Positions 36,165 through 44,532 of a stretch of DNA of 64,000 bases are shown here, piece after piece. Below the pieces are notes generated by a model. The model had not been told where the DNA came from. It ran no database searches and worked only from the letters and a program-made list of their open reading frames with translations. The first letter of the stretch is position 1, and every line of letters begins with the position of its first letter. Both the position numbers and the translations under genes were made by a program. Origin of the DNA: Dysosmobacter acutus (GTDB taxonomy: Bacteria > Bacillota > Clostridia > Oscillospirales > Oscillospiraceae); contig NZ_JAHLQN010000001.1 of assembly GCF_018919205.1 (NCBI RefSeq), forward strand, positions 620,001 to 684,000, in the 5' to 3' direction.

Positions 36165-36539
36165 TTAGTCCTCCTTCAGTAGGATCCGGAGCATCTCTTC
36201 CAACTCCGAATGAGTGAGATTACATGCGGCGGCCAGCTCCACTGCCCGTTGCAGGCAGGATTCGATCTGCTTGAGGTGCTCCTCCCGGATCAGTTCCGTA
36301 TTCCGCTCCGCCACAAAGCTGCCTTTGCCGGCCACGGTGTACAAAAATCCCTCGTTCTCCAGTTCATCGTAGGCCCGCTTGGTGGTGATGACGGAAATAC
36401 GCAGGTCCTTTGCCAGGGACCGGATGGAGGGCAGCGCTTCGCCCGGGGTGAGATCGCCGGAGATGATGTTGGCTTTGATCTGGGTGTAAATCTGATCGTA
36501 GATGGGCTGGCCGGAGGCATTGCTGATGTAAAGCTTCAA
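36165..36539 (-). CDS. GntR family regulator, YtrA subfamily (TTG start)
   Basis: 124 residues starting at TTG, 7 bases after a perfect GGAGG; no ATG or GTG fits. The winged helix-turn-helix (GQPIYDQIYTQIKANIISGDL, LPSIRSLAKDLRISVITTKRAYDELENEGFLYTVAGKGSFVAE) is followed by only a ~45-residue helical dimerisation tail, as in YtrA, without a large effector domain. It likely represses its own operon through the palindrome overlapping the promoter. In Bacillus, such systems respond to cell-wall antibiotics (family knowledge). Confidence 0.92.
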   Translation of the reverse strand: MKLYISNASGQPIYDQIYTQIKANIISGDLTPGEALPSIRSLAKDLRISVITTKRAYDELENEGFLYTVAGKGSFVAERNTELIREEHLKQIESCLQRAVELAAACNLTHSELEEMLRILLKED

Positions 36540-36563
36540 CTTGACGCCTCCTTTTGTTTTACT

Positions 36564-36591
36564 GTTCATATACAGTATACACAGTATGAAC
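36564..36591. promoter_or_regulatory. Candidate GntR/YtrA operator
   Basis: GTTCATA, 14 nt, TATGAAC: perfect 7-bp arms that overlap the -10 region of the gntR promoter. Confidence 0.7.
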
Positions 36592-36601
36592 GGCATGTCA
36601 A
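36574..36601 (-). promoter_or_regulatory. Promoter of the gntR-ABC operon
   Basis: On the minus strand: TTGACA, 16-nt spacer, TATACT, overlapped by the palindrome. Confidence 0.8.
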
Positions 36602-36612
36602 GCGTTTTTTTG

Positions 36613-36643
36613 AAAAAAATCCGCGGCCTTTTGGGCCGCGGAT
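36613..36643 (-). terminator. Terminator of the ktr operon
   Basis: ATCCGCGGCC / GGCCGCGGAT stem, followed by a T-run on the minus strand. Confidence 0.88.
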
Positions 36644-36663
36644 GGAAACTCTGTCATTGTAAA

Positions 36664-37320
36664 TCAGCGGGAGGCTCCGCTGGTCAGCCGGAGCACGTCC
36701 TCCTTGCCGCCGCACAGCAGCAGGTGCTCCTGTGTGGTAAAGGGCCGGTCGGCGTTGGTGATGGGGGTGACGCGCCCGTTTTCCCTGACGCCGATGACGT
36801 TGACGCTGTGGCGGCTGCGGATGTCCAGGTCCTTCAGGGTTTTGCCCACCCAGGAGGAGGGAACCTCCAACTCAAAAAGCGCGTACTCCTCCGACAGCTC
36901 AATGTAGTCAAAGGCGTGGGCCACGCTGAAGCGGACGGCGGCCCGCTTGGCCATGTCCCGCTCCGGGTAAACCACCTCGTCCGCGCCGATCTTGCGCAGG
37001 AATTTGGCGTGGATGTCCCGGTTGGCCTTGGCCACCACATAGGGCGCGCCCAGGTCCTTGAGCAAAGAGGTGATCTCAAGGGAGGACTGGAAATCGTCGG
37101 AGATGCAGACAAAGCACACATCAAAATTCCGCACGCCCAACGAGCGGAGGATGGACTCGTCCATACAGTCCCCGATCTGGGCCCGGGTGACCAGAGGGGC
37201 GATTTCTTCGATGACGGCGTCGTCCTTATCCACCACCATGACCTCATTCCCAAGCTCCGTGAGCTTGAGGGCCAGATTGCTGCCGAAGCGGCCTAAGCCG
37301 ATGACCAGCATGGAACGCAT
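36664..37320 (-). CDS. ktrA: Potassium uptake regulatory subunit (TrkA/KtrA type)
   Basis: 218 residues from the ATG with GGAAGGAGC upstream; the open frame extends farther but into the ktrB 3' end. The RCK_N (Rossmann) domain has VIGLGRFGSNLALKLTELG (~5-23), the acidic VVDKDD that ends beta-2, and CISDDFQSSLEITSLL. The RCK_C domain follows (~135-218, LFELEVPSSWVGKTLKDLDIRSRHSVNVIGV). It binds nucleotides and gates the KtrB channel-like subunit encoded 17 bases upstream. Confidence 0.93.
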   Translation of the reverse strand: MRSMLVIGLGRFGSNLALKLTELGNEVMVVDKDDAVIEEIAPLVTRAQIGDCMDESILRSLGVRNFDVCFVCISDDFQSSLEITSLLKDLGAPYVVAKANRDIHAKFLRKIGADEVVYPERDMAKRAAVRFSVAHAFDYIELSEEYALFELEVPSSWVGKTLKDLDIRSRHSVNVIGVRENGRVTPITNADRPFTTQEHLLLCGGKEDVLRLTSGASR

Positions 37321-37337
37321 TGTATCAGCTCCTTCCG

Positions 37338-38672
37338 TTAACCGATGATGATTTTTTCCACAGGGTTGCGCAGCCGCCGCTCCTGCCGCTCGGTGATGGT
37401 CATGAAGACCGTCAGGCTGCCGATCCGCCCGGCGAACATCAGCAATATCAGCACCAGCCGGGAGGCGGGGGCCAGCATCCGGGTAATGCCTGTGGAAAGT
37501 CCGACGGTGCCGATGGCGGAAAAGCATTCGAAAACAATGGAGTGGATGGGCAGGTCCCGCTCAAGCGAAATCAGAAAACAGCCTGTGAACGCCAGGGACA
37601 GATACCATGTCACAGAGCAGAAGGCCTTTTTCACCTGGAGAGGGTCTACCCGCCGGTCCAGCAGGTCCGTGTCTGAGGAGCCGCGCATATGGGCGGCCAC
37701 CGCGCAGCCCAGCACCACAAAGGTGGTGACCTTGATGCCGCCGCCGGTGGAGCCGGGAGCCGCGCCGATGAACATGAAGAGCACCGTCAGCAGGTATCCG
37801 CTTGAGGAGAGGGCGCCCATGTCCACCGTGTTGAATCCGGCGGTGCGGGGAGAGACGGAGAGAAAGAGGGCGCGCAGCAGCTGCTGTCCAAGGGGGAGCC
37901 CGGCAAGCAGGCCCCGGCGCTCTGTCAGATAGAAGAGGGCTGTGCCGGAGAGAATCAGCACGGCGGAGGCCAGCAGCACCACCCGGGCGTGGAAGGAATA
38001 CCTGCGCAGTTGAAGTCCATGCTGCAGGACGTCCTCCCAGACGATGAAGCCAATGCCGCCGATGACGATGAGGGCGCAGATGGTCAGGTTCACCACCGCG
38101 TCACCGGCAAAGGGGGCAAGAGAGGCGTAGGGGGAAAACCGGCCCATCAGGTCAAAGCCGGCGTTGCAAAAGGCGGAGACGGAGTGGAAAACCGCGTACC
38201 AGGCGCCCTGGGGCAGGCCGAAGGCCGGGACAAACCGGGTCATCAGCAAAAGCGCGCCCAACAGCTCCACCAAAAAGGTGCCGCAGAGCAGGTGCTTCAC
38301 CAGCCGGACCACGCCGCCTAATTGCTGGGTGCTCAGCGCCTCCATCAGAAAGGAACGCTCCTTGAGGCCGATCCGCCGCCGGAGGACCAGCGGGAAAAAC
38401 AGGGCAAGAGACATGAAGCCCAGCCCGCCGACCTGAATGAGCAGGAGGATCACGGCCTGGCCCAGACAGGTGAACTGTGTGTAGGTGTCGAAGACCACCA
38501 GGCCCGTGACGCAGGTGGCGGAAGTGGCGGTGAACAGCGCGTCAAAAAAGGAAATCCATGTTCCACTGCGGTTGCAGACCGGCAGCATCAGGATCAGCGC
38601 ACCAAACAAGATGATGGCGGCAAAGCCCAGCGACAGCGTCCGGGTGGCGGTGAACTTCAGTTTTCTATGCAG
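37338..38672 (-). CDS. ktrB: Potassium uptake membrane subunit (TrkH/KtrB type), probable CTG start
   Basis: 444 residues if translation starts at the CTG at 38670-38672. This start has AAGGGGGG 6 bases upstream and follows an in-frame stop; it yields HRKLKFTATRTLSLGFAAIILFGALILMLP, the usual KtrB N-terminus and first helix. The first in-frame TTG (38607-38609) would cut into that helix and lacks a ribosome-binding site. Pore-loop features such as TATSATCVTGL (~50), PRTAGFNTVDMG and GAAPGSTGGGIKVTTF are present. It imports K+ (Na+-coupled in some members) with KtrA. Confidence 0.9.
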   Translation of the reverse strand: MHRKLKFTATRTLSLGFAAIILFGALILMLPVCNRSGTWISFFDALFTATSATCVTGLVVFDTYTQFTCLGQAVILLLIQVGGLGFMSLALFFPLVLRRRIGLKERSFLMEALSTQQLGGVVRLVKHLLCGTFLVELLGALLLMTRFVPAFGLPQGAWYAVFHSVSAFCNAGFDLMGRFSPYASLAPFAGDAVVNLTICALIVIGGIGFIVWEDVLQHGLQLRRYSFHARVVLLASAVLILSGTALFYLTERRGLLAGLPLGQQLLRALFLSVSPRTAGFNTVDMGALSSSGYLLTVLFMFIGAAPGSTGGGIKVTTFVVLGCAVAAHMRGSSDTDLLDRRVDPLQVKKAFCSVTWYLSLAFTGCFLISLERDLPIHSIVFECFSAIGTVGLSTGITRMLAPASRLVLILLMFAGRIGSLTVFMTITERQERRLRNPVEKIIIG

Positions 38673-38743
38673 TGGAATCCCCCCTTACAGCGGATGAGAG
38701 ATAAGGATAGCATGCTCCGTTTTCCCCAAAAGAAACCGGATGC

Positions 38744-39601
38744 TCAGCCCTCCAGCGCGCGGAACCCCTCGCCGTGGACCTCCGCCGCGTTGACCACGAA
38801 CAAAAAGGCGTGGGGGTCGGTCTGCTTGATCAGCCGCAGGGTCTGAGCAAGGGCGTTGCGGCGGGTGACAGTCATCAGAACGGTCTTGTCCAGACCGCTG
38901 TAGCCGCCCTTGGCGGGGACCACGGTGACGCCCCGGTCCAGCTGGGCGTTGAGAGCCGCGGTCATGGTGCCACCCATGTCCGTGATGATATAGACCACTT
39001 TGGCAAAGTTCACGCCCTCCATCACGCTGTCGATGACCTTGGAACACACGAAAATGGTGACGCCCGAGTAGAGAGCCACCTCAAGGTCTTTGAAGATCAG
39101 AACGGCGAACACCACCACAGAGGCGTCGATGCACATCATCAGCATGCCCAGGGGAAGATTGGGAAATTTTTTCTGCAGCATCAGCGTGAGAAGGTCCGTT
39201 CCGCCGGAGCTGAGTCCCCGCAAAAAGAGGGCCCCTATGCCGCCGCCGATCATGGCGCCGCCCAAGACCGCCGACAGGAGCACATTGTTGGTGTAGACCG
39301 GCAGCAGCGGCGTCAGAACATCGATGAACACGGAGCAGAGGACCGTTGCCACCAGTGTTTTGGCCAGGGGCTTCCAGCCCAGAACAATCACTCCGGCGAT
39401 GACCAGCGGCGCGTTTAAAAGCAGGGCCAGCACGCCGATGGACAGCGGCAGCAGCTGAGCAAGAGCGGTGGCCAAACCGGAGACGCCACCCGGGGCGATG
39501 TTGTTGGGGATGGTGAATATGACCAGTCCGGCGTCCAACAGCAAAGAGCCGCCCAAGATCGCCACAGTGTCGTATACAGCCTGACGTGTTTTCTCATTCA
39601 T
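38744..39601 (-). CDS. YitT family membrane protein
   Basis: 285 residues. Five to six N-terminal transmembrane helices (LGGSLLLDAGLVIFTIPNNIAPGGVSGLATAL is the family signature, then LFLRGLSSGGTDLLTLML) are followed by a soluble DUF2179 domain (~200-280, VYIITDMGGTMTAALNAQLDRGVTVVPAKGGYSG). The function of YitT proteins is not established. It lies about 70 bases upstream of ktrB on the same strand and could be co-transcribed with ktrBA. Confidence 0.9.
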   Translation of the reverse strand: MNEKTRQAVYDTVAILGGSLLLDAGLVIFTIPNNIAPGGVSGLATALAQLLPLSIGVLALLLNAPLVIAGVIVLGWKPLAKTLVATVLCSVFIDVLTPLLPVYTNNVLLSAVLGGAMIGGGIGALFLRGLSSGGTDLLTLMLQKKFPNLPLGMLMMCIDASVVVFAVLIFKDLEVALYSGVTIFVCSKVIDSVMEGVNFAKVVYIITDMGGTMTAALNAQLDRGVTVVPAKGGYSGLDKTVLMTVTRRNALAQTLRLIKQTDPHAFLFVVNAAEVHGEGFRALEG

Positions 39602-39664
39602 ATCAGATCACTCCTTTTTGTAGTATGCCCGGGCAGCGGCCCGGCTGCGAAGAAAAGCCGCGGA

Positions 39665-39693
39665 TTGACAGGCCCTGTCCGGACTTTTATAAT
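39665..39693 (+). promoter_or_regulatory. Consensus promoter of the nucleoside phosphorylase gene
   Basis: TTGACA, 17-nt spacer, TATAAT, 28 bases before the start codon. Confidence 0.88.
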
Positions 39694-39721
39694 GAAGAGA
39701 CAAAATAAAGGAGGGAATTCG

Positions 39722-40540
39722 ATGAAAACGCTTTGCGCAGCGGATATCGGCCATGTGGATCAAAACGCGCCGGAGCAGGTGCCCGGCTATATTCTGATCC
39801 CCGGCGACCCCAACCGGGTGGAGCGGATGGCCGCCCAGTGGGACGAGGGGGCGGAGGTGTTCACCCTGGCCCGGCAGCAGAAGGGCGCCCACGGCACCTA
39901 CCGCGGCGCGCCCATCGGCGCCTACTCCACCGGCATGGGCGGGCCCAGCACGGAGCTTGCCCTGATGGACCTCTTCCGCTGGGGCGCCCACACGCTGATC
40001 CGCGTGGGGACCACCGGCGCCATTCAGGAGGGCATTCAGGTGGGCGACATCATCATCAACGACTCCAACGTCCGGCTGGACGGGGCCGCCAACCTCTATG
40101 TCCGGGATGAGTATCCCGCCTCCGCCTCCTATGAGGTGGTGCTGGCCCTGATCCAAGCCTGCGAAAACCTGGGGCTGCGCTACCATGTGGGCACCGGCTG
40201 CACCAGCGGGTCATTCTATGCCGGCCAGTGCCGCCCGGCGTACAACGGCTTCTACCCCTCCTGGTGCGACGCCATGTTTGCGGACATGCGCGCCGCCGGG
40301 GTGCTGAATTTTGAGATGGAGGGCGCCACCGTCACCACCCTCAGCCGCCTTTTCGGAAAGCGCTCGGGCATGTGCGCCACCGTGGTCTCCCACCGCCTCA
40401 CCGGCGAGTGGAAGGAGGACCCGGAGGCGGAGAAATCCGCGTGTCTTGCCGGGGCCGAGGCGGTCCGCATCCTGACGGAGTGGGACCGGGCCAAGGCGGA
40501 AGCCGGGAAACGTTACTATTTTCCCGGTTTAACGAAATGA
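39722..40540 (+). CDS. udp: Nucleoside phosphorylase, probably uridine phosphorylase
   Basis: 272 residues from the ATG with AAAGGAGGG upstream. PNP_UDP (hexameric) family: YILIPGDPNRVERMA (phosphate-binding G-D-P-x-R at ~24), YSTGMGGPSTELALMDL (~72), LIRVGTTGAIQEGIQVGDIII (~93) and NFEMEGATVTTLSRLFG (~200, ribose-binding M-E). The length and the GTTGAI and EMEGAT variants favour uridine over purine nucleosides, but substrate preference is inferred. It cleaves nucleosides with phosphate to base plus ribose-1-phosphate. It is convergent with pnp. Confidence 0.85.
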   Translation: MKTLCAADIGHVDQNAPEQVPGYILIPGDPNRVERMAAQWDEGAEVFTLARQQKGAHGTYRGAPIGAYSTGMGGPSTELALMDLFRWGAHTLIRVGTTGAIQEGIQVGDIIINDSNVRLDGAANLYVRDEYPASASYEVVLALIQACENLGLRYHVGTGCTSGSFYAGQCRPAYNGFYPSWCDAMFADMRAAGVLNFEMEGATVTTLSRLFGKRSGMCATVVSHRLTGEWKEDPEAEKSACLAGAEAVRILTEWDRAKAEAGKRYYFPGLTK

Positions 40541-40544
40541 TGTG

Positions 40545-40576
40545 AAAAAGCAGCCGCCCAAGAGGCGGCTGCTTTT
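40545..40576. terminator. Bidirectional terminator between udp and pnp
   Basis: AAAAGCAGCCGCC / GGCGGCTGCTTTT stem with a CAAGA loop. Confidence 0.92.
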
Positions 40577-41398
40577 CTACAGGGCTTGTATGATCTTCTT
40601 CACATAAGCGCTGAATTTTGGCGCCGCAGCCATGGCAGCCGCCTCAACCTCTTCGGAACTCAGCCGCTGGGGAAGGACGCCGGCCGCCATGTTGGTGACA
40701 ACCGACATGGCCAGCAGCGGCATGGAGCAGTGGGCGGCGGTCAGCGCCTCGGTGACGGTGGACATGCCCACCACGTCGCCGCCAAGCAGGCGCACCGCCC
40801 GGATCTCCGCCGGCGTTTCAAACTGGGGACCGGTGTAGAAGAAGTAGACGCCCTCGTGGACGGTGAGGCCGGAGCCCTCGGCGCAGCGCAGGGCAAGCTG
40901 GCGAAGCTCCGGGGTGTACATCCCGGAGGTGTCGAAAAACCGGGGTCCGAACGCATCAAGGTTGGGCCCCCGCAGAGGGCTTGCCCCGGTAAACTTGATG
41001 TGGTCTTTCAAAAGCATGATGTCGCCGGGCTTGTAGATCGTGTTGACGGCCCCGGCGGCGTTGGTGAGAATGGTGGTTTTGGCGCCCAGCAGCTTAAATA
41101 CCCGGACCGGCAGCACAAGCTGCTCAAAGGTGTAGCCCTCATAGGAGTGGAAGCGGCCCGACATGCAGACCACCCGCTTTCCGGCCACGGTGCCGAAAAT
41201 CAGCTTTCCGGCGTGGCCCGGGGCGGTGGAGCGGAGAAAGTGGGGGATGTCGGCGTAATCCACGCAGACGCTGTTCTCAATCTCCAAGGCAAAGGGTCCA
41301 AGGGAGGTGCCCAAAACCAAGGCAACCTCCGGCGTGAAGTCAATTTTTTGTTTTAAAAATGCTGCGATTTCCTGATAGTCCTCATAGGAGCAGGACAT
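40577..41398 (-). CDS. Purine nucleoside phosphorylase (trimeric type)
   Basis: 273 residues. MTAP/PNP family: VALVLGTSLGPFA (phosphate loop, ~26), GRFHSYEGYTFEQLVLPVRVFKLLG (~82-106), ILTNAAGAVN (~111), YFFYTGPQFETPAEIRAVRLLGGDVVGMSTVTEALTAAHCSMP (~185-227) and VVTNMAAG. These are the landmarks of low-molecular-mass trimeric PNP. It releases guanine or hypoxanthine from nucleosides for salvage and works in parallel with the pyrimidine enzyme encoded opposite. A TTGACA lies 77 bases upstream with a weak -10. Confidence 0.93.
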   Translation of the reverse strand: MSCSYEDYQEIAAFLKQKIDFTPEVALVLGTSLGPFALEIENSVCVDYADIPHFLRSTAPGHAGKLIFGTVAGKRVVCMSGRFHSYEGYTFEQLVLPVRVFKLLGAKTTILTNAAGAVNTIYKPGDIMLLKDHIKFTGASPLRGPNLDAFGPRFFDTSGMYTPELRQLALRCAEGSGLTVHEGVYFFYTGPQFETPAEIRAVRLLGGDVVGMSTVTEALTAAHCSMPLLAMSVVTNMAAGVLPQRLSSEEVEAAAMAAAPKFSAYVKKIIQAL

Positions 41399-41506
41399 GA
41401 TCCCATCGCCTCCTCAAGCTTGCGGCCGCAGCCGGAAGAAATTGAGATCACTCTAACATAAAAGAAGCGGTTCTGTCAATGCGGCCTTTTTATTAATAAG
41501 GTGTCA

Positions 41507-41559
41507 CCCCGGCCAACTGTATGAGCCGCTGTGTTACAGTTATGTTACAAGTGGGCGAA
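41507..41559 (+). repeat. 53-bp inverted repeat, left copy (IRL)
   Basis: Perfect reverse complement of 46096-46148. It contains an imperfect dyad GTTACA-gtta-TGTTAC and ends 5 bases before the -35 box of the first S-layer promoter. Likely recombination site. Confidence 0.95.
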
Positions 41560-41564
41560 ATCAC

Positions 41565-41593
41565 TTTACAAACAAAAACACTTCCTGTAAGAT
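41565..41593 (+). promoter_or_regulatory. Promoter of S-layer gene 1
   Basis: TTTACA, 17-nt spacer, TAAGAT. The same arrangement, with 3 spacer differences, precedes S-layer gene 2. It is followed by a ~145-nt leader nearly identical in the two genes (hairpins GGCACA.../TGTGTGCC and CCGGTAAACCGG). Confidence 0.75.
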
Positions 41594-41742
41594 ACGACGT
41601 GAACAGAGGGAGAACCACCCCGTGGGCCCGGCACAGATACAGGACCGGCATGCCACGGTATGTGTGCCGTGTCAAAGATGGGGCGGCGATCCGGATGTTC
41701 GAAAATGCCGGTAAACCGGTAAATTTTAAAGGAGGAAATCCC

Positions 41743-44319
41743 ATGAAGAAGTTCCTTTCTCTGGCACTTGCTCTGGTGATGGCTCTGTCCCTGTTCACCG
41801 TTGCAAGCGCTGCGGAGTACAAGGATCTGTCCGATAAGGACGAGATCACCTACTCCGAGGCTGTTGCCGTGCTGAACAAGCTTGGCATCATCGAGGGTTA
41901 TGAAGACGGTTCCTTCAAGCCCGACACCGCTCTGAACCGCGCCCAGGCTGCCAAGATTATGTGCGGCCTGCTGCTGACCCAGGCTACAGCTGACAAGCTG
42001 ACCGTCAGCGCCGCTCCCTTCAAGGATGTGGCCGCCGACTACTGGGCCGCTGCCTACATCTCCTACTGCAAGAACGCAGGTATCCTGGACGGCTACAGCG
42101 ATGGCACCTTCAAGCCCACCGCTACCCTGACCGGCTATCAGTTCTGCAAGATGCTGCTGACCGCTCTGGGTTATGATTCTGCCAAGGAAGGCTTTGTTGG
42201 CCGCGGCTGGACCCTGAACGTTGCCAGCAAGATCAACACCGTTGGCCTGACCAAGGGCAACGTGGAGTTCGGCGGCAACAGCGAGGTCACCCGTGAGGAG
42301 GCCTGCCTGTATGCTCTGAACATGCTGAAGGCCACCGAGGTCACCTATGACGGCCTGTCTGTTGACGTTTCCACCGGCGACACCCAGGTGAACATCAACA
42401 ATACCAAGGCTTACAATGTTGTCAACAACGGCGATTCCGACGGCAACATCAAGGACGATGGCTACATGCAGTTTGCTGAGGAGCACTTTGGCGCTCTGAA
42501 GATCAGCAACAGCAACGACGAGGACGATTTCGGCCGTCCCTCCAACACCTGGAGCTATCGCAACGTTTCCTTTGGCACCTTTGCCAAGCAGCCTGACTTC
42601 GTCTATACCTCCGGCGTTGGTTCCTATGCCAACAACACCGAGGCTGAGGACGCCAAGGCTCTGGGACTGAAGGGCTACAAATTCGCTACCCGCAATATCG
42701 CCGCTGAGGGCGAGACTGCTTCCTACGCTTCCGCTGTCAATGCCGTGGTCAATGGCCAGGAAGTAACCGGGGCAGGCGATACTGCTAACAAGGACGGCTT
42801 CCAGATCAACACCATGAAAGAGCTGGCTGCCCAGACCGGCAACGGCACCGTGGTCGAGGTCTATGTGGATGAGGATACCGCCGACCTGATCACCGACGTG
42901 GTTGTCGTGAAGTCTCAGCTGATGCAGATCAACAAGGTCAACTCTGTCGCCAAGACCGTATCCCTGAAGAAGGTCAACGAGGCCGGTGAGTCTGTCGCCG
43001 CTGCCGATGAGGACAATGACTACTATGCTGTTCTGTCCCAGATGAAGGCCGACGATTATGTCATGATCACTCCCGTTCGGGATGGCAATGGCTATAAAGT
43101 TGCCGCTGCCTACAAGCCCACCACGGACACCGGCCTGCTGACCAAGGTTTCCCTGAACAGTTCCGGTGCTACCAACGGCGTCACCGTGAACGGCACCGCT
43201 TACAAGCTGGCTGCCACCAAGGGCAACTGCTTCGTTGACCTGAATCAGGCCAACACCGTTCTGAACTCCAAGAAGGACTGCACCGTCTATGTGGATAAGT
43301 ACGGCTACGCCGTGTACATCAAGGACGTGGACGCTTCCGCCAACTTCTTTGTCTATGACACCACCTATTCCTCCCTGTCCGACGGCAAGATCGTGCATGT
43401 TGTCCAGGGCTTCGACCTGGCCGGCAACGCTGTCTCCCTGAACGTCGGTACCGATAAGGATGCAGGCGGTGCAGAAAGTCTGCATCCGGGCAATGTCTAT
43501 TCCTACACCACCGAGAATCCTGTCAACGACGGCGAGTATGTGGTGACCGCTGCGGCCACCGAAGCGGGTGACGATCACTATGTTGCGACCAGCGTCAAGG
43601 ACGTTGCTGCCGGTGCCACCAAGATTGACGGCCAGTACTTTGCCTCCGGTGTGAAGTTCGTCTTCATCAATTGGGACGATACTGCCAAGACTGACGTGAA
43701 GTCTGTCACGGTCAAGGATGGCGTCCAGGAAGTGAAGGACACTGATATGAGCCTGATCGTCGACAAGAACGGTTACGTCAAGTACGTGGTTGTCGCTGAC
43801 GAGGCTTCCGACGCAACCGGCACCAGCGTGGCCTATGTCTCCGCTCAGACCGGCACCACCAAGGTGGGCACCAAGGCCGCTGCCGTGTACACCCTGTACA
43901 TTGACGGCGTCGAGACCAAGGACGTGATTTCCACCAACTTGGGCATGGAAGGCAAGTTCGTCACCTATGCTGCCAATGACGACAATGTCTATACTCTGAA
44001 GGTGTACGCCGCTACCGATAAGACCACTTCCGTTGATATCGGTGTGATCGACGACACCAGCTCTGATGGTAAGATTGATGCCCTGATCGACAACCGCATC
44101 GTTGTCGTCAACAGCACTGAGCTGAACGCCAAGGATGCCGAGGTCATCGACCTGTCTGACAACAAGATCGGTTCTATCTCTGATATCGCCGACCTGCTGA
44201 AGACCGAGAGCGTTAACAATGTCCAGTTGGCTTATATCTACAACGGCAACACCAGCGCGTCTGCTTACAACACCGTGTCTTACCTGTTTGTGGTTGACAC
44301 CAACGTTGTTACCGACTGA
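41743..44319 (+). CDS. SLH-domain S-layer protein 1
   Basis: 858 residues from the ATG with AAAGGAGGAAAT upstream; the open frame upstream is the leader. Signal peptide 1-23 (MKKFLSLALALVMALSLFTV then ASA). Three SLH-type repeats occupy ~24-215: YSEAVAVLNKLGIIEGYEDGSFKPDTALNRAQ, then FKDVAADYWAAAYISYCKNAGILDGYSDGTFKPTATLTG, then a less typical one ending SEVTREEACLYALNM. They anchor the protein to the wall. The remaining ~640 residues are Thr/Val/Asp-rich, beta-type, without a recognised family, and form the exposed array. Acidic, Cys-poor composition and a strong ribosome-binding site fit an abundant surface protein. The N-terminal third is almost identical to S-layer protein 2. Confidence 0.9.
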   Translation: MKKFLSLALALVMALSLFTVASAAEYKDLSDKDEITYSEAVAVLNKLGIIEGYEDGSFKPDTALNRAQAAKIMCGLLLTQATADKLTVSAAPFKDVAADYWAAAYISYCKNAGILDGYSDGTFKPTATLTGYQFCKMLLTALGYDSAKEGFVGRGWTLNVASKINTVGLTKGNVEFGGNSEVTREEACLYALNMLKATEVTYDGLSVDVSTGDTQVNINNTKAYNVVNNGDSDGNIKDDGYMQFAEEHFGALKISNSNDEDDFGRPSNTWSYRNVSFGTFAKQPDFVYTSGVGSYANNTEAEDAKALGLKGYKFATRNIAAEGETASYASAVNAVVNGQEVTGAGDTANKDGFQINTMKELAAQTGNGTVVEVYVDEDTADLITDVVVVKSQLMQINKVNSVAKTVSLKKVNEAGESVAAADEDNDYYAVLSQMKADDYVMITPVRDGNGYKVAAAYKPTTDTGLLTKVSLNSSGATNGVTVNGTAYKLAATKGNCFVDLNQANTVLNSKKDCTVYVDKYGYAVYIKDVDASANFFVYDTTYSSLSDGKIVHVVQGFDLAGNAVSLNVGTDKDAGGAESLHPGNVYSYTTENPVNDGEYVVTAAATEAGDDHYVATSVKDVAAGATKIDGQYFASGVKFVFINWDDTAKTDVKSVTVKDGVQEVKDTDMSLIVDKNGYVKYVVVADEASDATGTSVAYVSAQTGTTKVGTKAAAVYTLYIDGVETKDVISTNLGMEGKFVTYAANDDNVYTLKVYAATDKTTSVDIGVIDDTSSDGKIDALIDNRIVVVNSTELNAKDAEVIDLSDNKIGSISDIADLLKTESVNNVQLAYIYNGNTSASAYNTVSYLFVVDTNVVTD

Positions 44320-44351
44320 TCCAACTTCCTATTAGCACCCAGCATAACCCC

Positions 44352-44386
44352 AAAAGCACCCCGGACTTTCGTCCGGGGTGCTTTTT
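44352..44386 (+). terminator. Terminator of S-layer gene 1
   Basis: AAAAGCACCCCGGAC-TTTC-GTCCGGGGTGCTTTT, then T. Confidence 0.93.
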
Positions 44387-44397
44387 CGCCCTTTTTC

Positions 44398-44437
44398 GAC
44401 AATTGGATTGTCAGCGCCCTTCCGGATGCGCTATAAT
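44398..44437 (+). promoter_or_regulatory. Promoter of the recombinase gene with overlapping dyad
   Basis: TTGTCA (44408-44413), 18-nt spacer, TATAAT (44432-44437). The dyad GACAAT-tgg-ATTGTC (44398-44412) overlaps the -35 box and could bind a repressor. Confidence 0.6.
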
Positions 44438-44532
44438 AGCCGGAAAACGGCGAGTTCCATAACCGGCTCTTCTTGCGCGTCCTGACGCCGCGCCGGAAAG
44501 GGCGGATTTCCCGGGAGGAGAGAACCCAAGTG

